Below, in pieces: positions 8,857 to 19,938 of a stretch of 64,000 nucleotides of DNA. Made by a program: the position numbers and the translations under genes. Under the pieces are notes generated by a model. That model ran no database searches, had not been told where the DNA came from, and saw nothing but the letters and a program-made list of their open reading frames with translations. Position 1 is the stretch's first letter; each line of letters begins with the position of its first letter. The DNA is from JAXLWB01 sp046328715 (GTDB lineage Bacteria; Chloroflexota; Anaerolineae; Caldilineales; Caldilineaceae). The stretch is taken from the NCBI GenBank assembly GCA_046328715.1, contig JAXLWB010000017.1, forward strand, positions 128,692 through 192,691, given 5' to 3'.

Positions 8857-11151
8857 ATGATTCAGCCTCGACCTACTTCACGCGATATTGGGCCGATTGT
8901 CTTGGTGCTTTTCCGCCTGGGACTTGTGTTGGTCTTTTTTGTCGTTGTGTTTCGCCTCTTTCAATTGCAGATCTTGGCCGGTGCAGATTGGCGCAGACGT
9001 GCGGATGAAAATCGTTACGAATCCTTTGAGGTTCGTCCGCTGCGTGGCATTATCTATGACCGCAACAACGTTATTTTGGTGCGCAACCGTCCCAGCTTTC
9101 AAATCGCACTGGTTCCCGAATATGTCACCCCGGATGATGATGCTACCGAGAACGTGGACGAAGAGGCTGTCGCGCTCAGTGAAATTTTACGTTTGTTGCG
9201 TGCGGATAAAGATCGAGAGATCGCAGTTCGCATTCAAGAGTTACTCTTTCGCCGCTTGGGCCAGCGAGATTACCGTGCGCGCCTGGAAGATCCAAATGTA
9301 GGCATCCAGGTAAGTACGATCTCGGTGCCCGACCCTTCGGCGACGAACATTCCAGCCGATGTCGCACGTATTCTGCCCCAGGTCTTGCAACAGACGCCAT
9401 CGCTGAGTGGAACGATTGTGGTTTCGGATGTAACAATTCCGCTTATTACCATTCCGGATACCAGCGTCCCTCTGCCGCTGGAAGGTCTAGTGGTTCTGGT
9501 TAAGCGCCTGATCGAGTTGCGCCGCCAAGGTTCGGCCTCAGTGCCTGAGCCGATCCTCGACCTGGTGGACACTACACAAGCCGCTGAGATCGTTTCAGAA
9601 AGCTACCGCATTCCTGCCTTGCGCGTGGAACAGGATCCGGTGCGCGAGTATGTGTACGGTGCCGAAATGAGCCATGTACTTGGCTTTATGGGACCTATTC
9701 CCGCTGGTCAATTTGATCTGGACAATACGCTTGATGTTCCTTATAAGCCAGCGACCGGCTATCAGAACCCGAACGAAAGAGTCGGGCTGAGCGGTTTAGA
9801 GTATTCATATCAGAATGAATTGCGCGGCATCCCTGGCTACCGTCAAGTGCAGGTCGATATTTTGGGGCGTGAAGTGAGCACGGTGAGTTCACGTGATCCA
9901 GTGCCAGGGCGCAACCTGGTGCTGGGGATTGATCTGCTCTTGCAACGAGCCATGATTCAGTACTTACAAGAGGCGTTGGATGCCAAAGAGGCCAAATGGG
10001 GTGTTGCAATTGCCATGGACCCCATGACCGGGCTGATCAAGGGCATGGTAAGTCTTCCATCCTTTGATAACAACATCTTTTCCAAGGGCATCGGCAAAGA
10101 GTACTTTGCGCTACAGGATGATCCACGCAAGCCGCTGATCAACTACGCCATTGGCGGTCTCTATCCCCCAGGTTCAACCTTTAAGCTTGTCCCTGCTACA
10201 GCAGCGTTACAAGAAGGAATTATTGGTCCCACTGACACCGTCATGGATGCGGGTCCACTCTATCTGCCCAACAAATTCTTCCCCAACGATCCAACACAAG
10301 GCCAATCCTTTGTAAGTTGGAATCACAAGCTTGGGATCAATTATGGCCCAATCAACGTCGTGCAGGCAATTGCTCTTTCCAACGATATCTATTTTTATTG
10401 GATTGGCGGTGGTTATCCGCCAAACAATGTGCGTGGGCTGAACGATACGCTGATGGAAAAATGGTCATTACTCTTCGGATATGGTAGAGTGACAGGGATC
10501 GATTTACCAGCAGAGGTAACTAGCTTTATTCCAGACGATCGTTGGAAACGTGCAACGTTGGCGGAGACTTGGACCACGGGCGATAGTTACAACATGTCGA
10601 TCGGGCAAGGGTATGTGTTGGCTACCCCCTTGCAAGTGCTGGTCGCTGCCTCGGCAGTGGCCAATGGCGGCAAAGTGGTGGAGCCGCAGATTGTCTATCA
10701 GATTACCGATGCCAACGGCGGGTTGCAGCGCAATTTCCAACCCAAAATTGCACGCGAATTGCCTGTAACGCCAGAAAACCTGCGCTATGTTGAGGAAGGC
10801 ATGTATGAGGCAGTCAATAGCTCCGTAGGAACAGCAATTGCCGCTCGCATTCCAGGCATTACCTTGGCAGCTAAGACAGGAACCGCTGAGTTCTGTGACT
10901 ATCAGCCAGAAAAGTTTCCAAAGACGGATGGTTGTCGTCGCGACGACAAAGAAAACTTGCCCACTCATGCCTGGTTTGTTGCTTATGCGCCGTATGAAGC
11001 TCCCGAAATTGCGGTTGTCGTCTTTGTTTATGATGGAGGCGAAGGTTCGGGAACTGCCTTGCCGGTCGCCAAAAAGATTCTGGAGACGTATTTCTCAACG
11101 ATTAGTCCGCATCGTATTGCAACACCGAGTGTTGAAACGCCGACACAGTAA
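8857..11151 (+). CDS. mrdA: penicillin-binding protein 2 (elongasome transpeptidase)
   Basis: A class B PBP that cross-links peptidoglycan during cell elongation, paired with the RodA polymerase encoded downstream. A single N-terminal transmembrane helix (about residues 15-38) is followed by a dimerisation domain with RPLRGIIYDRN. The transpeptidase domain has STFK with the nucleophile Ser440, SND at about 508-510, and KTGT at about 673-676. At 764 residues it is longer than the ~630 of E. coli PBP2. Much of the excess lies between residues ~85 and ~250, an insertion with several Pro/Ile/Val-rich stretches. The ATG at 8857 follows the mreD stop by one base. Confidence 0.95.
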   Translation: MIQPRPTSRDIGPIVLVLFRLGLVLVFFVVVFRLFQLQILAGADWRRRADENRYESFEVRPLRGIIYDRNNVILVRNRPSFQIALVPEYVTPDDDATENVDEEAVALSEILRLLRADKDREIAVRIQELLFRRLGQRDYRARLEDPNVGIQVSTISVPDPSATNIPADVARILPQVLQQTPSLSGTIVVSDVTIPLITIPDTSVPLPLEGLVVLVKRLIELRRQGSASVPEPILDLVDTTQAAEIVSESYRIPALRVEQDPVREYVYGAEMSHVLGFMGPIPAGQFDLDNTLDVPYKPATGYQNPNERVGLSGLEYSYQNELRGIPGYRQVQVDILGREVSTVSSRDPVPGRNLVLGIDLLLQRAMIQYLQEALDAKEAKWGVAIAMDPMTGLIKGMVSLPSFDNNIFSKGIGKEYFALQDDPRKPLINYAIGGLYPPGSTFKLVPATAALQEGIIGPTDTVMDAGPLYLPNKFFPNDPTQGQSFVSWNHKLGINYGPINVVQAIALSNDIYFYWIGGGYPPNNVRGLNDTLMEKWSLLFGYGRVTGIDLPAEVTSFIPDDRWKRATLAETWTTGDSYNMSIGQGYVLATPLQVLVAASAVANGGKVVEPQIVYQITDANGGLQRNFQPKIARELPVTPENLRYVEEGMYEAVNSSVGTAIAARIPGITLAAKTGTAEFCDYQPEKFPKTDGCRRDDKENLPTHAWFVAYAPYEAPEIAVVVFVYDGGEGSGTALPVAKKILETYFSTISPHRIATPSVETPTQ

Positions 11152-11186
11152 ATCCACAATTCACATTTAAGTCAGCAAATAGCGCT

Positions 11187-12458
11187 ATGGACAAACTCGA
11201 GTCGTTGACTCAAAAGGGTATGATAGATAGTAGGAAAACACAAGGCTCTGACGGTGTCGCCAATCTTGTTTCTGCCTTGCTTGACGATGTAACGGTAAAA
11301 AAGCCGTTACTGACCACCGCTACTTACCCTGAAGCAAATTATGCCTCTGTAAATGGCGAATCAACATCTGAAACGGTCTCTGCCGAGCAAAAAGCGCCTA
11401 CGCCTGCGCAGGAAGAAGCGGTTGTATCTCACGAGAAGGCTTCTTCTATTCTTCCAATCCTAGACGCTTCGGTTCATCATGCTGCGACCAATGGCTACGC
11501 CTCTGTAAAGACTATGCCTGAGGAACCCAGAAAAGCACAAGAGCCAACCGTAGCTAGTACAGAGCTTCCCTTGCTTGACGCTTTGCCGTCCGAAAAAAGC
11601 GCATCTGCATCCCAAGAGGTGAGTGCGCAACCTGCAACGATACAAGCGGTCAGTGAGGAACAATCGGCCACAGAGCAACCGCAACTGTCACCCGATCCCT
11701 ACCAAAGTGATGGCATGGCGATCAATATCAAGGGGCGCGCTGATGGTGTGATCGTTGAGATCGGGCGTGGCAATTGGGAGATCTTGCTTGAAGCATTGCG
11801 TAAACGGCTCGATCACGCAGGTGGCTTCTTCCGTGGAGGCAATGTGGCGCTCGATCTGGCTGAACGCTCGTTACAAGAGTCAGATTTGCGCAGCCTTTGT
11901 GATCTACTCGTTGCCCATAGTATGAAACCGGCATTGGTACGTACAGCTTCGGATCGCACCTTCCAATCGGCCTTGATGTTAGGATTGGCTGGCACGCTAG
12001 AATCCAAGGATGGCCGGCCATTAGAGACAGTGCAGGCTGCTTCGTCGAATCAGGAAGCACAAAACCACTATGTCTATCGAGGCGCATTACGTTCGGGGCA
12101 AATCCTAAAGCGCCGTTCGCACGTTCTGATCGTCGGCGATGTCAATCCTGGCTCTGAAGTGATTGCTACTGGCGATATCCTGATTTGGGGACGTCTGCGT
12201 GGCACTGCCCACGCCGGCGTTGAGGGAGACACACGGGCCATTGTTGCGGCTTTTGACATCGACCCGGTACAGTTGCGCATTGCCGATGCTATCGCCGTCG
12301 GTAGCGGCGCTCAATCCGAACAAGGCTACCGTTGGCTTTGGTCGCGCAACAGCGAGAAGCGACCCGAAGTAGCAAGACTTGTCAATGGCCAAATTATCAT
12401 TGAAGCCTGGGATGAAGCCAAAACCGGTGGCTCGCCCATATTGAAACGACGCCGATAA
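11187..12458 (+). CDS. minC: septum site-determining protein MinC with long N-terminal extension
   Basis: MinC blocks FtsZ ring formation away from midcell. The recognisable part starts near residue 175. A MinC N-domain (GVIVEIGRGNWEILLEALRKRL, then a GGNVALDLAER motif) covers about 177-270. A beta-helical C-domain covers about 296-400 (LRSGQILKRRSHVLIVGDVNPGSEVIA, then GDILIWGRLRGTAHAG). In front is a low-complexity, acidic, Ser/Glu/Ala/Pro-rich extension of about 170 residues that ordinary ~230-residue MinC proteins lack. The protein ends in a basic LKRRR. It lies 35 bp after mrdA and 64 bp before minD. No minE-like ORF is visible nearby. Confidence 0.9.
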   Translation: MDKLESLTQKGMIDSRKTQGSDGVANLVSALLDDVTVKKPLLTTATYPEANYASVNGESTSETVSAEQKAPTPAQEEAVVSHEKASSILPILDASVHHAATNGYASVKTMPEEPRKAQEPTVASTELPLLDALPSEKSASASQEVSAQPATIQAVSEEQSATEQPQLSPDPYQSDGMAINIKGRADGVIVEIGRGNWEILLEALRKRLDHAGGFFRGGNVALDLAERSLQESDLRSLCDLLVAHSMKPALVRTASDRTFQSALMLGLAGTLESKDGRPLETVQAASSNQEAQNHYVYRGALRSGQILKRRSHVLIVGDVNPGSEVIATGDILIWGRLRGTAHAGVEGDTRAIVAAFDIDPVQLRIADAIAVGSGAQSEQGYRWLWSRNSEKRPEVARLVNGQIIIEAWDEAKTGGSPILKRRR

Positions 12459-12522
12459 CTTGTAAAATGTACCATTTTATAAAATTTCTAAACCAGTGAC
12501 TCTGATTCCCTTTTTCTGATCT

Positions 12523-13317
12523 ATGCCAGGTACAGTTATCACCATCACATCCGGCAAGGGCGGGGTCGGTAAAACGACCACAGTTGCCAACATCGCAGCC
12601 GCACTTTCGCTGGCTGGTCAACGGGTTGTTGCTATTGACGGCGACATTGGCCTGCGCAACCTTGACCTGGTCATGGGTTTGGAAAATCAGGTCATGTATG
12701 ATGTTGTTGATGTGGTTGAAAAGCGCTGCAAGCTACAGGACGCCCTGGTCAAAGACACTCGTTTAGATTCGCTCTGGTTGCTGCCGGCGGCACAGACACG
12801 CGAAAAAGCCGATGTAACGATTGACCAGCTTACCACGATCTGCCAGAGCTTGCGCCACAATGTTGACTTTATCATCATTGATTCTCCTGCCGGTATTGAA
12901 CATGGCTTTCAAAGCGCTGTAGCCCCGGCAGATCGAGTGCTGGTCGTAACAACGTCGGATGTGAGTGCTTTGCGTGATGCGGATAAGGTGCTTTATTTAT
13001 TGGAGAGCCAACGCCGTTACCCACCTGGCTTGATTCTCAACCGTTACAATCCACGCCTGGTGAGCAAAGGCGAAATGCGTGGCATCGATGATGTACTTGA
13101 TATTCTGGCGATTGACCTGCTTGGCGTCGTTCCCGAAGATAGTAACCTGGTACTGAGCAGTGACCGTGGTATTCCGATTGTGCTTGACCCTAATGCTACA
13201 ACCGCACAGGCATACCATAATATTGCGCAACGGATTTTAGGAAATAATGTGCCTTTGATGGAATTCGAAGAGCCAGGTTTCTGGACAAAAGTGCGTCGCT
13301 TCTTTGGACGACGATAG
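12523..13317 (+). CDS. minD: septum site-determining ATPase MinD
   Basis: A ParA/MinD-family ATPase that carries MinC to the membrane. The deviant Walker A GKGGVGKTTT is at residues 11-20. DGDIGLRNLDLVMGLE, the switch region IIDSPAGIEHGF and the LNRYNPRL segment all match MinD. The C-terminus, about residues 252-264 (GFWTKVRRFFGRR), is an amphipathic basic/aromatic helix, the MinD membrane-targeting sequence. Length (264) is normal. It begins 64 bp after minC without a clear Shine-Dalgarno. The topological regulator MinE is absent from the window, so oscillation as in E. coli cannot be assumed. Confidence 0.96.
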   Translation: MPGTVITITSGKGGVGKTTTVANIAAALSLAGQRVVAIDGDIGLRNLDLVMGLENQVMYDVVDVVEKRCKLQDALVKDTRLDSLWLLPAAQTREKADVTIDQLTTICQSLRHNVDFIIIDSPAGIEHGFQSAVAPADRVLVVTTSDVSALRDADKVLYLLESQRRYPPGLILNRYNPRLVSKGEMRGIDDVLDILAIDLLGVVPEDSNLVLSSDRGIPIVLDPNATTAQAYHNIAQRILGNNVPLMEFEEPGFWTKVRRFFGRR

Positions 13318-13327
13318 AGAACAGTAC

Positions 13328-13349
13328 TTGACCGGCATTTCACGGTCAA
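13328..13349 (+). terminator. small hairpin after minD
   Basis: TTGACCG, 8-base loop, CGGTCAA: a perfect 7-bp stem 10 bp after the minD stop. There is no T-tract right after it, so it may be an attenuator, an RNA-processing site or chance. It separates minD from a fresh promoter-like element before rodA. Confidence 0.3.
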
Positions 13350-13471
13350 AGTGTGTTGGAAATATAACTTTCCTCATGCTTGCAGAAGAAAGTGACGGCC
13401 AGGTTGGCCAAGAAATGAACTGTAAAGCTTTGTGTAAGAATATTGTAATTCTGGATATCTCTGATTTACTT

Positions 13472-13477
13472 TATAGT
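13472..13477 (+). promoter_or_regulatory. -10-like TATAGT directly before rodA
   Basis: TATAGT ends five bases before the rodA ATG and no Shine-Dalgarno lies between. The arrangement would produce a leaderless rodA transcript, as at tilS. No good -35 is present at 17 bp. Confidence 0.3.
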
Positions 13478-13482
13478 AAGCA

Positions 13483-14754
13483 ATGATTGATCAACGTGTT
13501 TGGCGCCACTTTGATTGGACGCTCTTTACCATTGTCATAGTTCTTAGCCTGATTGGTATTGCTATGATCTATAGCGCAACGCTTACTGCGCCTGATCCTG
13601 AACTGGAAGATGTTTGGGTTCGCCAAATCGCCTTTTTAGGAATCGGAATTGTGGTGTTGTTTGCGATTGCGGCGCTCGACTATCGTAGTATGGAAGTGTT
13701 AGCCTTACCTGCATTTCTGGTCTTTGTTGCTTTGCTGGTGGTCGTCGCGCTGTTTGGTGAAGATCAAGGTGGAACGCAGGCTTGGATTAGCGTTGGAGGC
13801 ACATTAGTCCAACCTACCGAGGCCGGAAAATTTCTGCTGGTTATTTTCTTCGCCTGGTATCTAAGTTGGTTCTATGACCGCATGTCGACGCTCTTTTACC
13901 TGCTTGTTGCCCTTGCCCTTCTCTTAGCCCCGCTTTACCTGGTAATAACCCAGCCCGATTTTGGTATGACGATCACGTATGCCTTTATCGGGGGGGTGTT
14001 GATTCTAGCGGGTGGGGTCCAAATCTGGCAGGTCTTCTTTATGGGAAGTGTTGCTGTTGCAGGTGTCGTAGCGGCATTAGTATTAATGGTCAATTCCCTG
14101 CCCTCAAACTGGGAATTTACCGATCTCACAATTCCCAGCAATGCCAGGATCTGTCAAGTGGTACAGTCATCTCAAGAGATCGAACAAGGCCTTGAGATGA
14201 ACAATATGCAACAATCGGTCTGTCGCATTCTGATCAATCTACAGGACAACAAAGTGTACGGGTACATGTTAAACCGTATCCTGATCTTTCTTGAACCAGA
14301 TACTGATCAAGCAACCAACTTCAATGTGGAACAGGCCACGATTGCTGTGGGCGCTGGTGGATGGTTAGGCAAAGGCTGGACGCACGGCAGCCAAAACCAA
14401 TTACGCTTTCTGCGTGTGCGTCATACAGATTTTATCTTCAGCGTGATTGCCGAAGAATTTGGATTGATCGGCGCGGCGTTTGTTGCCTGTCTCTCGCTGA
14501 TTGTCGTTTGGCGGCTCCTACGCATTGCCGACCTCGCCCGTGATCAGTTTGGCCGCTTGATCGCGATTGGTGTCGCTGCAATTGTCTTCTTTCAAGTCTT
14601 TATCAATATTGGCTTTAACCTCAGTATTCTACCCGTAACAGGACTCACGCTCCCCTTTGTGAGTTACGGTGGAAGTAGTTTGCTCTCGATGATGGCAGCG
14701 ATTGGTTTGGCTGAAAGTGTCAGTATGCGCCATCGTAAGATGGAATTCCAGTAA
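13483..14754 (+). CDS. rodA: RodA-type peptidoglycan glycosyltransferase (SEDS family)
   Basis: SEDS polymerases make glycan strands from lipid II; RodA pairs with PBP2 in elongation. The protein has about ten transmembrane helices in 423 residues. The first helix reads FTIVIVLSLIGIAMIYSAT; a QPTEAGKF motif follows, the SEDS Q-P-(S/T)-E-x-x-K block. Later come GWLGKGWTHGSQNQLRFLRVRHTDFIFSVIAEE and the C-terminal PFVSYGGSSLLSMM. The long loop at about residues 205-265 (extracytoplasmic, with two Cys) is larger than in most members. FtsW is the alternative, but linkage to mreBCD-mrdA favours RodA. It is 165 bp downstream of minD and may have its own promoter. Confidence 0.9.
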   Translation: MIDQRVWRHFDWTLFTIVIVLSLIGIAMIYSATLTAPDPELEDVWVRQIAFLGIGIVVLFAIAALDYRSMEVLALPAFLVFVALLVVVALFGEDQGGTQAWISVGGTLVQPTEAGKFLLVIFFAWYLSWFYDRMSTLFYLLVALALLLAPLYLVITQPDFGMTITYAFIGGVLILAGGVQIWQVFFMGSVAVAGVVAALVLMVNSLPSNWEFTDLTIPSNARICQVVQSSQEIEQGLEMNNMQQSVCRILINLQDNKVYGYMLNRILIFLEPDTDQATNFNVEQATIAVGAGGWLGKGWTHGSQNQLRFLRVRHTDFIFSVIAEEFGLIGAAFVACLSLIVVWRLLRIADLARDQFGRLIAIGVAAIVFFQVFINIGFNLSILPVTGLTLPFVSYGGSSLLSMMAAIGLAESVSMRHRKMEFQ

Positions 14755-14953
14755 AAATATATTTTGTAGCAAACTCCGATTTTTACTTCTCCAGATTCAC
14801 CAGGGCGTTGTAAGCGATTCTCTGTAAATTTCCTCTGATTTTAGACCACAACTCAACCGTCAATTTTTGTCTTTATCGCTCTTTGAACAGTCATGCTTGC
14901 CCTAAAATCTTAATCAGATTTTCGTTATTGTAATTTGTTCTCTAGAGGTATTT

Positions 14954-15814
14954 ATGCACACATTCTTCAAAGCAACCTTTATTCTTCTGATATTATTGAT
15001 TCCGGCGGCTGTGGTCTATGCAGATGACACTTTCTCCAATATTCAATCCGCAACGATGAGCGCTGAACCTGTAAATTTGGCGCTTGGCTCCAACACACCT
15101 GTCAAGTTTGCGCAGCAGGTCATCAAAGGAAGCTTGCCCGAATGGCAACGCTTGGCCCCTACCTACGCCGATCAATCACCTCTACCCGTGCGCGGCCAAG
15201 CCATGTACTACAACCCAGGCGTGATGCAAAAGGTGATTACCTACCGTCAGCGGATGCACCAGATTCAAGATTGTGCCGATTGTATCGGTTATGTGGCGTT
15301 GCTGCGGGCTGGAGATATCAATCGCAAGATTTGGCTACAGGTGAGTGATGACACGGTAGAAGGGCCCTACTTGGTCACCGACGTAGCCGCACGTCACGAT
15401 ATCCCACGTCTGTTGCGCCTCGGTTGGGGTATCGATGTCGATTGGGAAACGGCCAAACGTTGGAATCTGCATATGCCAATGGTCGTGATTTGGGACACGC
15501 CGCCTGCGGGCATGATTGTCAACTCGACCGCTGCCTGGCGCGCAACGCTGGCCGCAGCGGCGCTTCAGTTTAATGAGTTACAGCCGTGGACTCCACTTCA
15601 ACCGGCAGTGAAGACAGTGGAGTTGGTTGTGGATCAGGTTTCGAGTCCTATTATGAAGGACGTGATGAATGAGACGCTAAAGATCGATATGAAAGCACTC
15701 GAGTCTGCTGTGAATCAAACTACAGCCCTGCCATTGGAGCACAAAGGCGTCGTGGTCAATAATATGCTCTTTAAGCCAGGCGACTTGAAGATTCGAATGG
15801 AGCGAAACAACTGA
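14954..15814 (+). CDS. secreted RlpA-like (double-psi beta-barrel) protein, putative
   Basis: A clear signal peptide opens the protein: FFKATFILLILLIPAAVVYA with cleavage likely after VYA. The middle, about residues 75-190, contains CADCIGYVALLRAGDINRKIWLQ, EGPYLVTDVAARHD and WETAKRWNLHMPMVVIW. The order 'small-molecule loop, GD.N.K, VTD, RWN...V' resembles the RlpA/expansin-like double-psi barrel, with an Asp (VTDVAARHD) in the usual catalytic place, but I cannot align it. The C-terminal 80 residues are unassigned. AGAGG lies 5 bases before the ATG. Position after the mre-rod cluster would suit a cell-wall role (inference). Confidence 0.6.
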   Translation: MHTFFKATFILLILLIPAAVVYADDTFSNIQSATMSAEPVNLALGSNTPVKFAQQVIKGSLPEWQRLAPTYADQSPLPVRGQAMYYNPGVMQKVITYRQRMHQIQDCADCIGYVALLRAGDINRKIWLQVSDDTVEGPYLVTDVAARHDIPRLLRLGWGIDVDWETAKRWNLHMPMVVIWDTPPAGMIVNSTAAWRATLAAAALQFNELQPWTPLQPAVKTVELVVDQVSSPIMKDVMNETLKIDMKALESAVNQTTALPLEHKGVVVNNMLFKPGDLKIRMERNN

Positions 15815-15817
15815 CCG

Positions 15818-15871
15818 GAAGACAAGATGAAGGGATGACAGGAGAATTTGTCATCCCTTCATCTTGTCTTC
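15818..15871. repeat. perfect 23-bp intergenic hairpin of octamer words
   Basis: Arms at 15818-15840 and 15849-15871 are perfect inverted copies around an 8-base loop. The arm is made of related 8-base words (GACAAGAT, GAAGGGAT, GACAGGAG). It lies between converging genes, 3 bases after the stop of the secreted protein, so it could terminate both. It belongs to the word-tandem hairpin family described in the findings. Confidence 0.85.
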
Positions 15872-15877
15872 TTGTCT

Positions 15878-16300
15878 CTAATAAGGGCGATATTCGGCCT
15901 GGAAGTAGCGTAGCGGCGAAACGGCACCGATCAGGCAGAGAATGAAGATGACGATGATCAAAAATTGTCCGAAGAGGTTGAGACCGGCAAACTCATCGCG
16001 CAGATAACTATTCAGCAACACCAAGGCAAAGAGTGTGTGAGCTACGACCATACTCACCAGCACCGAAAGTTCGATCATTCGTTCGTTGGCAGCGAGGATT
16101 AAGAAAAGTCCTAAGGCAATCAAGGCCGATCCTGCCAGACGAAGTGGCCAACCACTCTCGCCATGTAGAATCCCTAAGTCGATCAGTCTACTCTGGCGTA
16201 GTGCCAGCAGGGCAAATCCACTAACCAGACCCAGCACGCTGCCATTCAGGCGCATGACCAACCGCAACGGACGGAAGGGATCGCCGAGAGAATAGGCCAT
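15878..16300 (-). CDS. small integral membrane protein, unknown
   Basis: A 140-residue protein with four predicted transmembrane segments: LNGSVLGLVSGFALLAL, LAGSALIALGLFLILAA, LSVLVSMVVAHTLFALVLL and FGQFLIIVIFILCLIGAV. The C-terminus is short and tyrosine-containing. I recognise no family motif. Its ATG is only 3 bases from the stop of the upstream enoyl-CoA hydratase gene, so the two are almost surely co-transcribed; a functional link is unproven. Confidence 0.7.
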   Translation of the reverse strand: MAYSLGDPFRPLRLVMRLNGSVLGLVSGFALLALRQSRLIDLGILHGESGWPLRLAGSALIALGLFLILAANERMIELSVLVSMVVAHTLFALVLLNSYLRDEFAGLNLFGQFLIIVIFILCLIGAVSPLRYFQAEYRPY

Positions 16301-16303
16301 CGG

Positions 16304-17080
16304 TTATTTGCCCTTCCACTGTGCGGGGCGTTTTTCAATAAAGGCCGCCATACCTTCCTTTTGATCTTCGGTCGCAAAGAGCAGATTGAAGAGACGACGT
16401 TCTACATTTACCCCTTCGCTCAAGCCGGTCTCATAGGCAGCATTGACTGCCTCCTTGGCCACACGTAGCGCCACAGGAGATTTGCTTGCTATCGTCGTAG
16501 CTACCTCAATGGCCAGCGTTAAATACTGATCCACCGGTGCAATGCGACTGACCAGCCCAAACTGTAACGCCTCCTGAGCGGTTAGCTTGCGGTCGCTAAG
16601 AATAATGTCCATCGCAACTGCTTTGCCAACAGCGCGGGTCAAACGTTGCGTGCCGCCTGCGCCTGGGATGACGCCCAGGTTGATCTCAGGCTGGCCAAAC
16701 CTAGCGCTCTCCGAGGCGATGATCGTATCGCAGAGCAGCGCCAATTCGCAGCCACCTCCCAAACACCAACCACTCACCGCCGCCACAATCGGCTTGTGAA
16801 TGCGCCGCACCTGATCCCAGGCATTGAGAAACGGACTGGTAATCATCTCAACCACGCTGGCGTTGGCCATCTGTTTGATATCAGCACCAGCTGCAAAGGC
16901 TTTTTCGTTGCCTGTGATCACAATACAGCCAATCGCCTGGTTGATATCCAACGTTTGCAGAGCATCGGTTAACTCCGCCATTAGTTCACCGTTGAGGGCG
17001 TTAAGGGCATTCGGACGATTGAGTTGTACAATACCGACGCGATTTTCAGTGCGGACAAGAATATTGCTGTAGCTACTCAT
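16304..17080 (-). CDS. enoyl-CoA hydratase/isomerase (crotonase family)
   Basis: A 258-residue crotonase-fold protein, usual length for the family. It carries NRPNALNALNGELM, GNEKAFAAGADIKQMA (oxyanion-hole loop), GWCLGGGCELALLCD with the first catalytic Glu, and FGQPEINLGVIPGAGGTQRL with the second Glu. Both acids being present argues for true trans-2-enoyl-CoA hydration in fatty-acid or amino-acid breakdown. No Shine-Dalgarno precedes ATG 17080; instead TATAAT directly abuts the start codon. It is followed at 3 bp by the membrane protein gene. Other beta-oxidation genes are absent here, so the pathway cannot be fixed. Confidence 0.92.
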   Translation of the reverse strand: MSSYSNILVRTENRVGIVQLNRPNALNALNGELMAELTDALQTLDINQAIGCIVITGNEKAFAAGADIKQMANASVVEMITSPFLNAWDQVRRIHKPIVAAVSGWCLGGGCELALLCDTIIASESARFGQPEINLGVIPGAGGTQRLTRAVGKAVAMDIILSDRKLTAQEALQFGLVSRIAPVDQYLTLAIEVATTIASKSPVALRVAKEAVNAAYETGLSEGVNVERRLFNLLFATEDQKEGMAAFIEKRPAQWKGK

Positions 17081-17164
17081 ATTATATCAATTGTCCTCTG
17101 GAAAGCCCTGAATTTCAGCTATATTTGCGGGGAAAATTCATGGCTTTTACAACCGCAATTGTTA

Positions 17165-19768
<2,604 letters not shown>

Positions 19769-19938
19769 TAGAATGTAACAATAAATCGGAAAAATCTGCT
19801 TTGCTCAGGTGAACAATATCCTATTGTATGTGTATCTGACCGCAGCATTGCTATGCAACCTGACAAATTTACCAGACAATAACTGTAATCCAAAACTTGC
19901 TGTGCCTTTAAAGTTAGCTCACAGCCGCGCAGTCATTG

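Noticed and set aside
8888..9301. 137-codon plus-strand frame inside mrdA
   Set aside because: Out-of-frame shadow of the PBP2 N-terminal region.
17081..17086. TATAAT abutting the enoyl-CoA hydratase ATG
   Set aside because: There is no space for a transcription start before the start codon; likely chance or part of a different arrangement.
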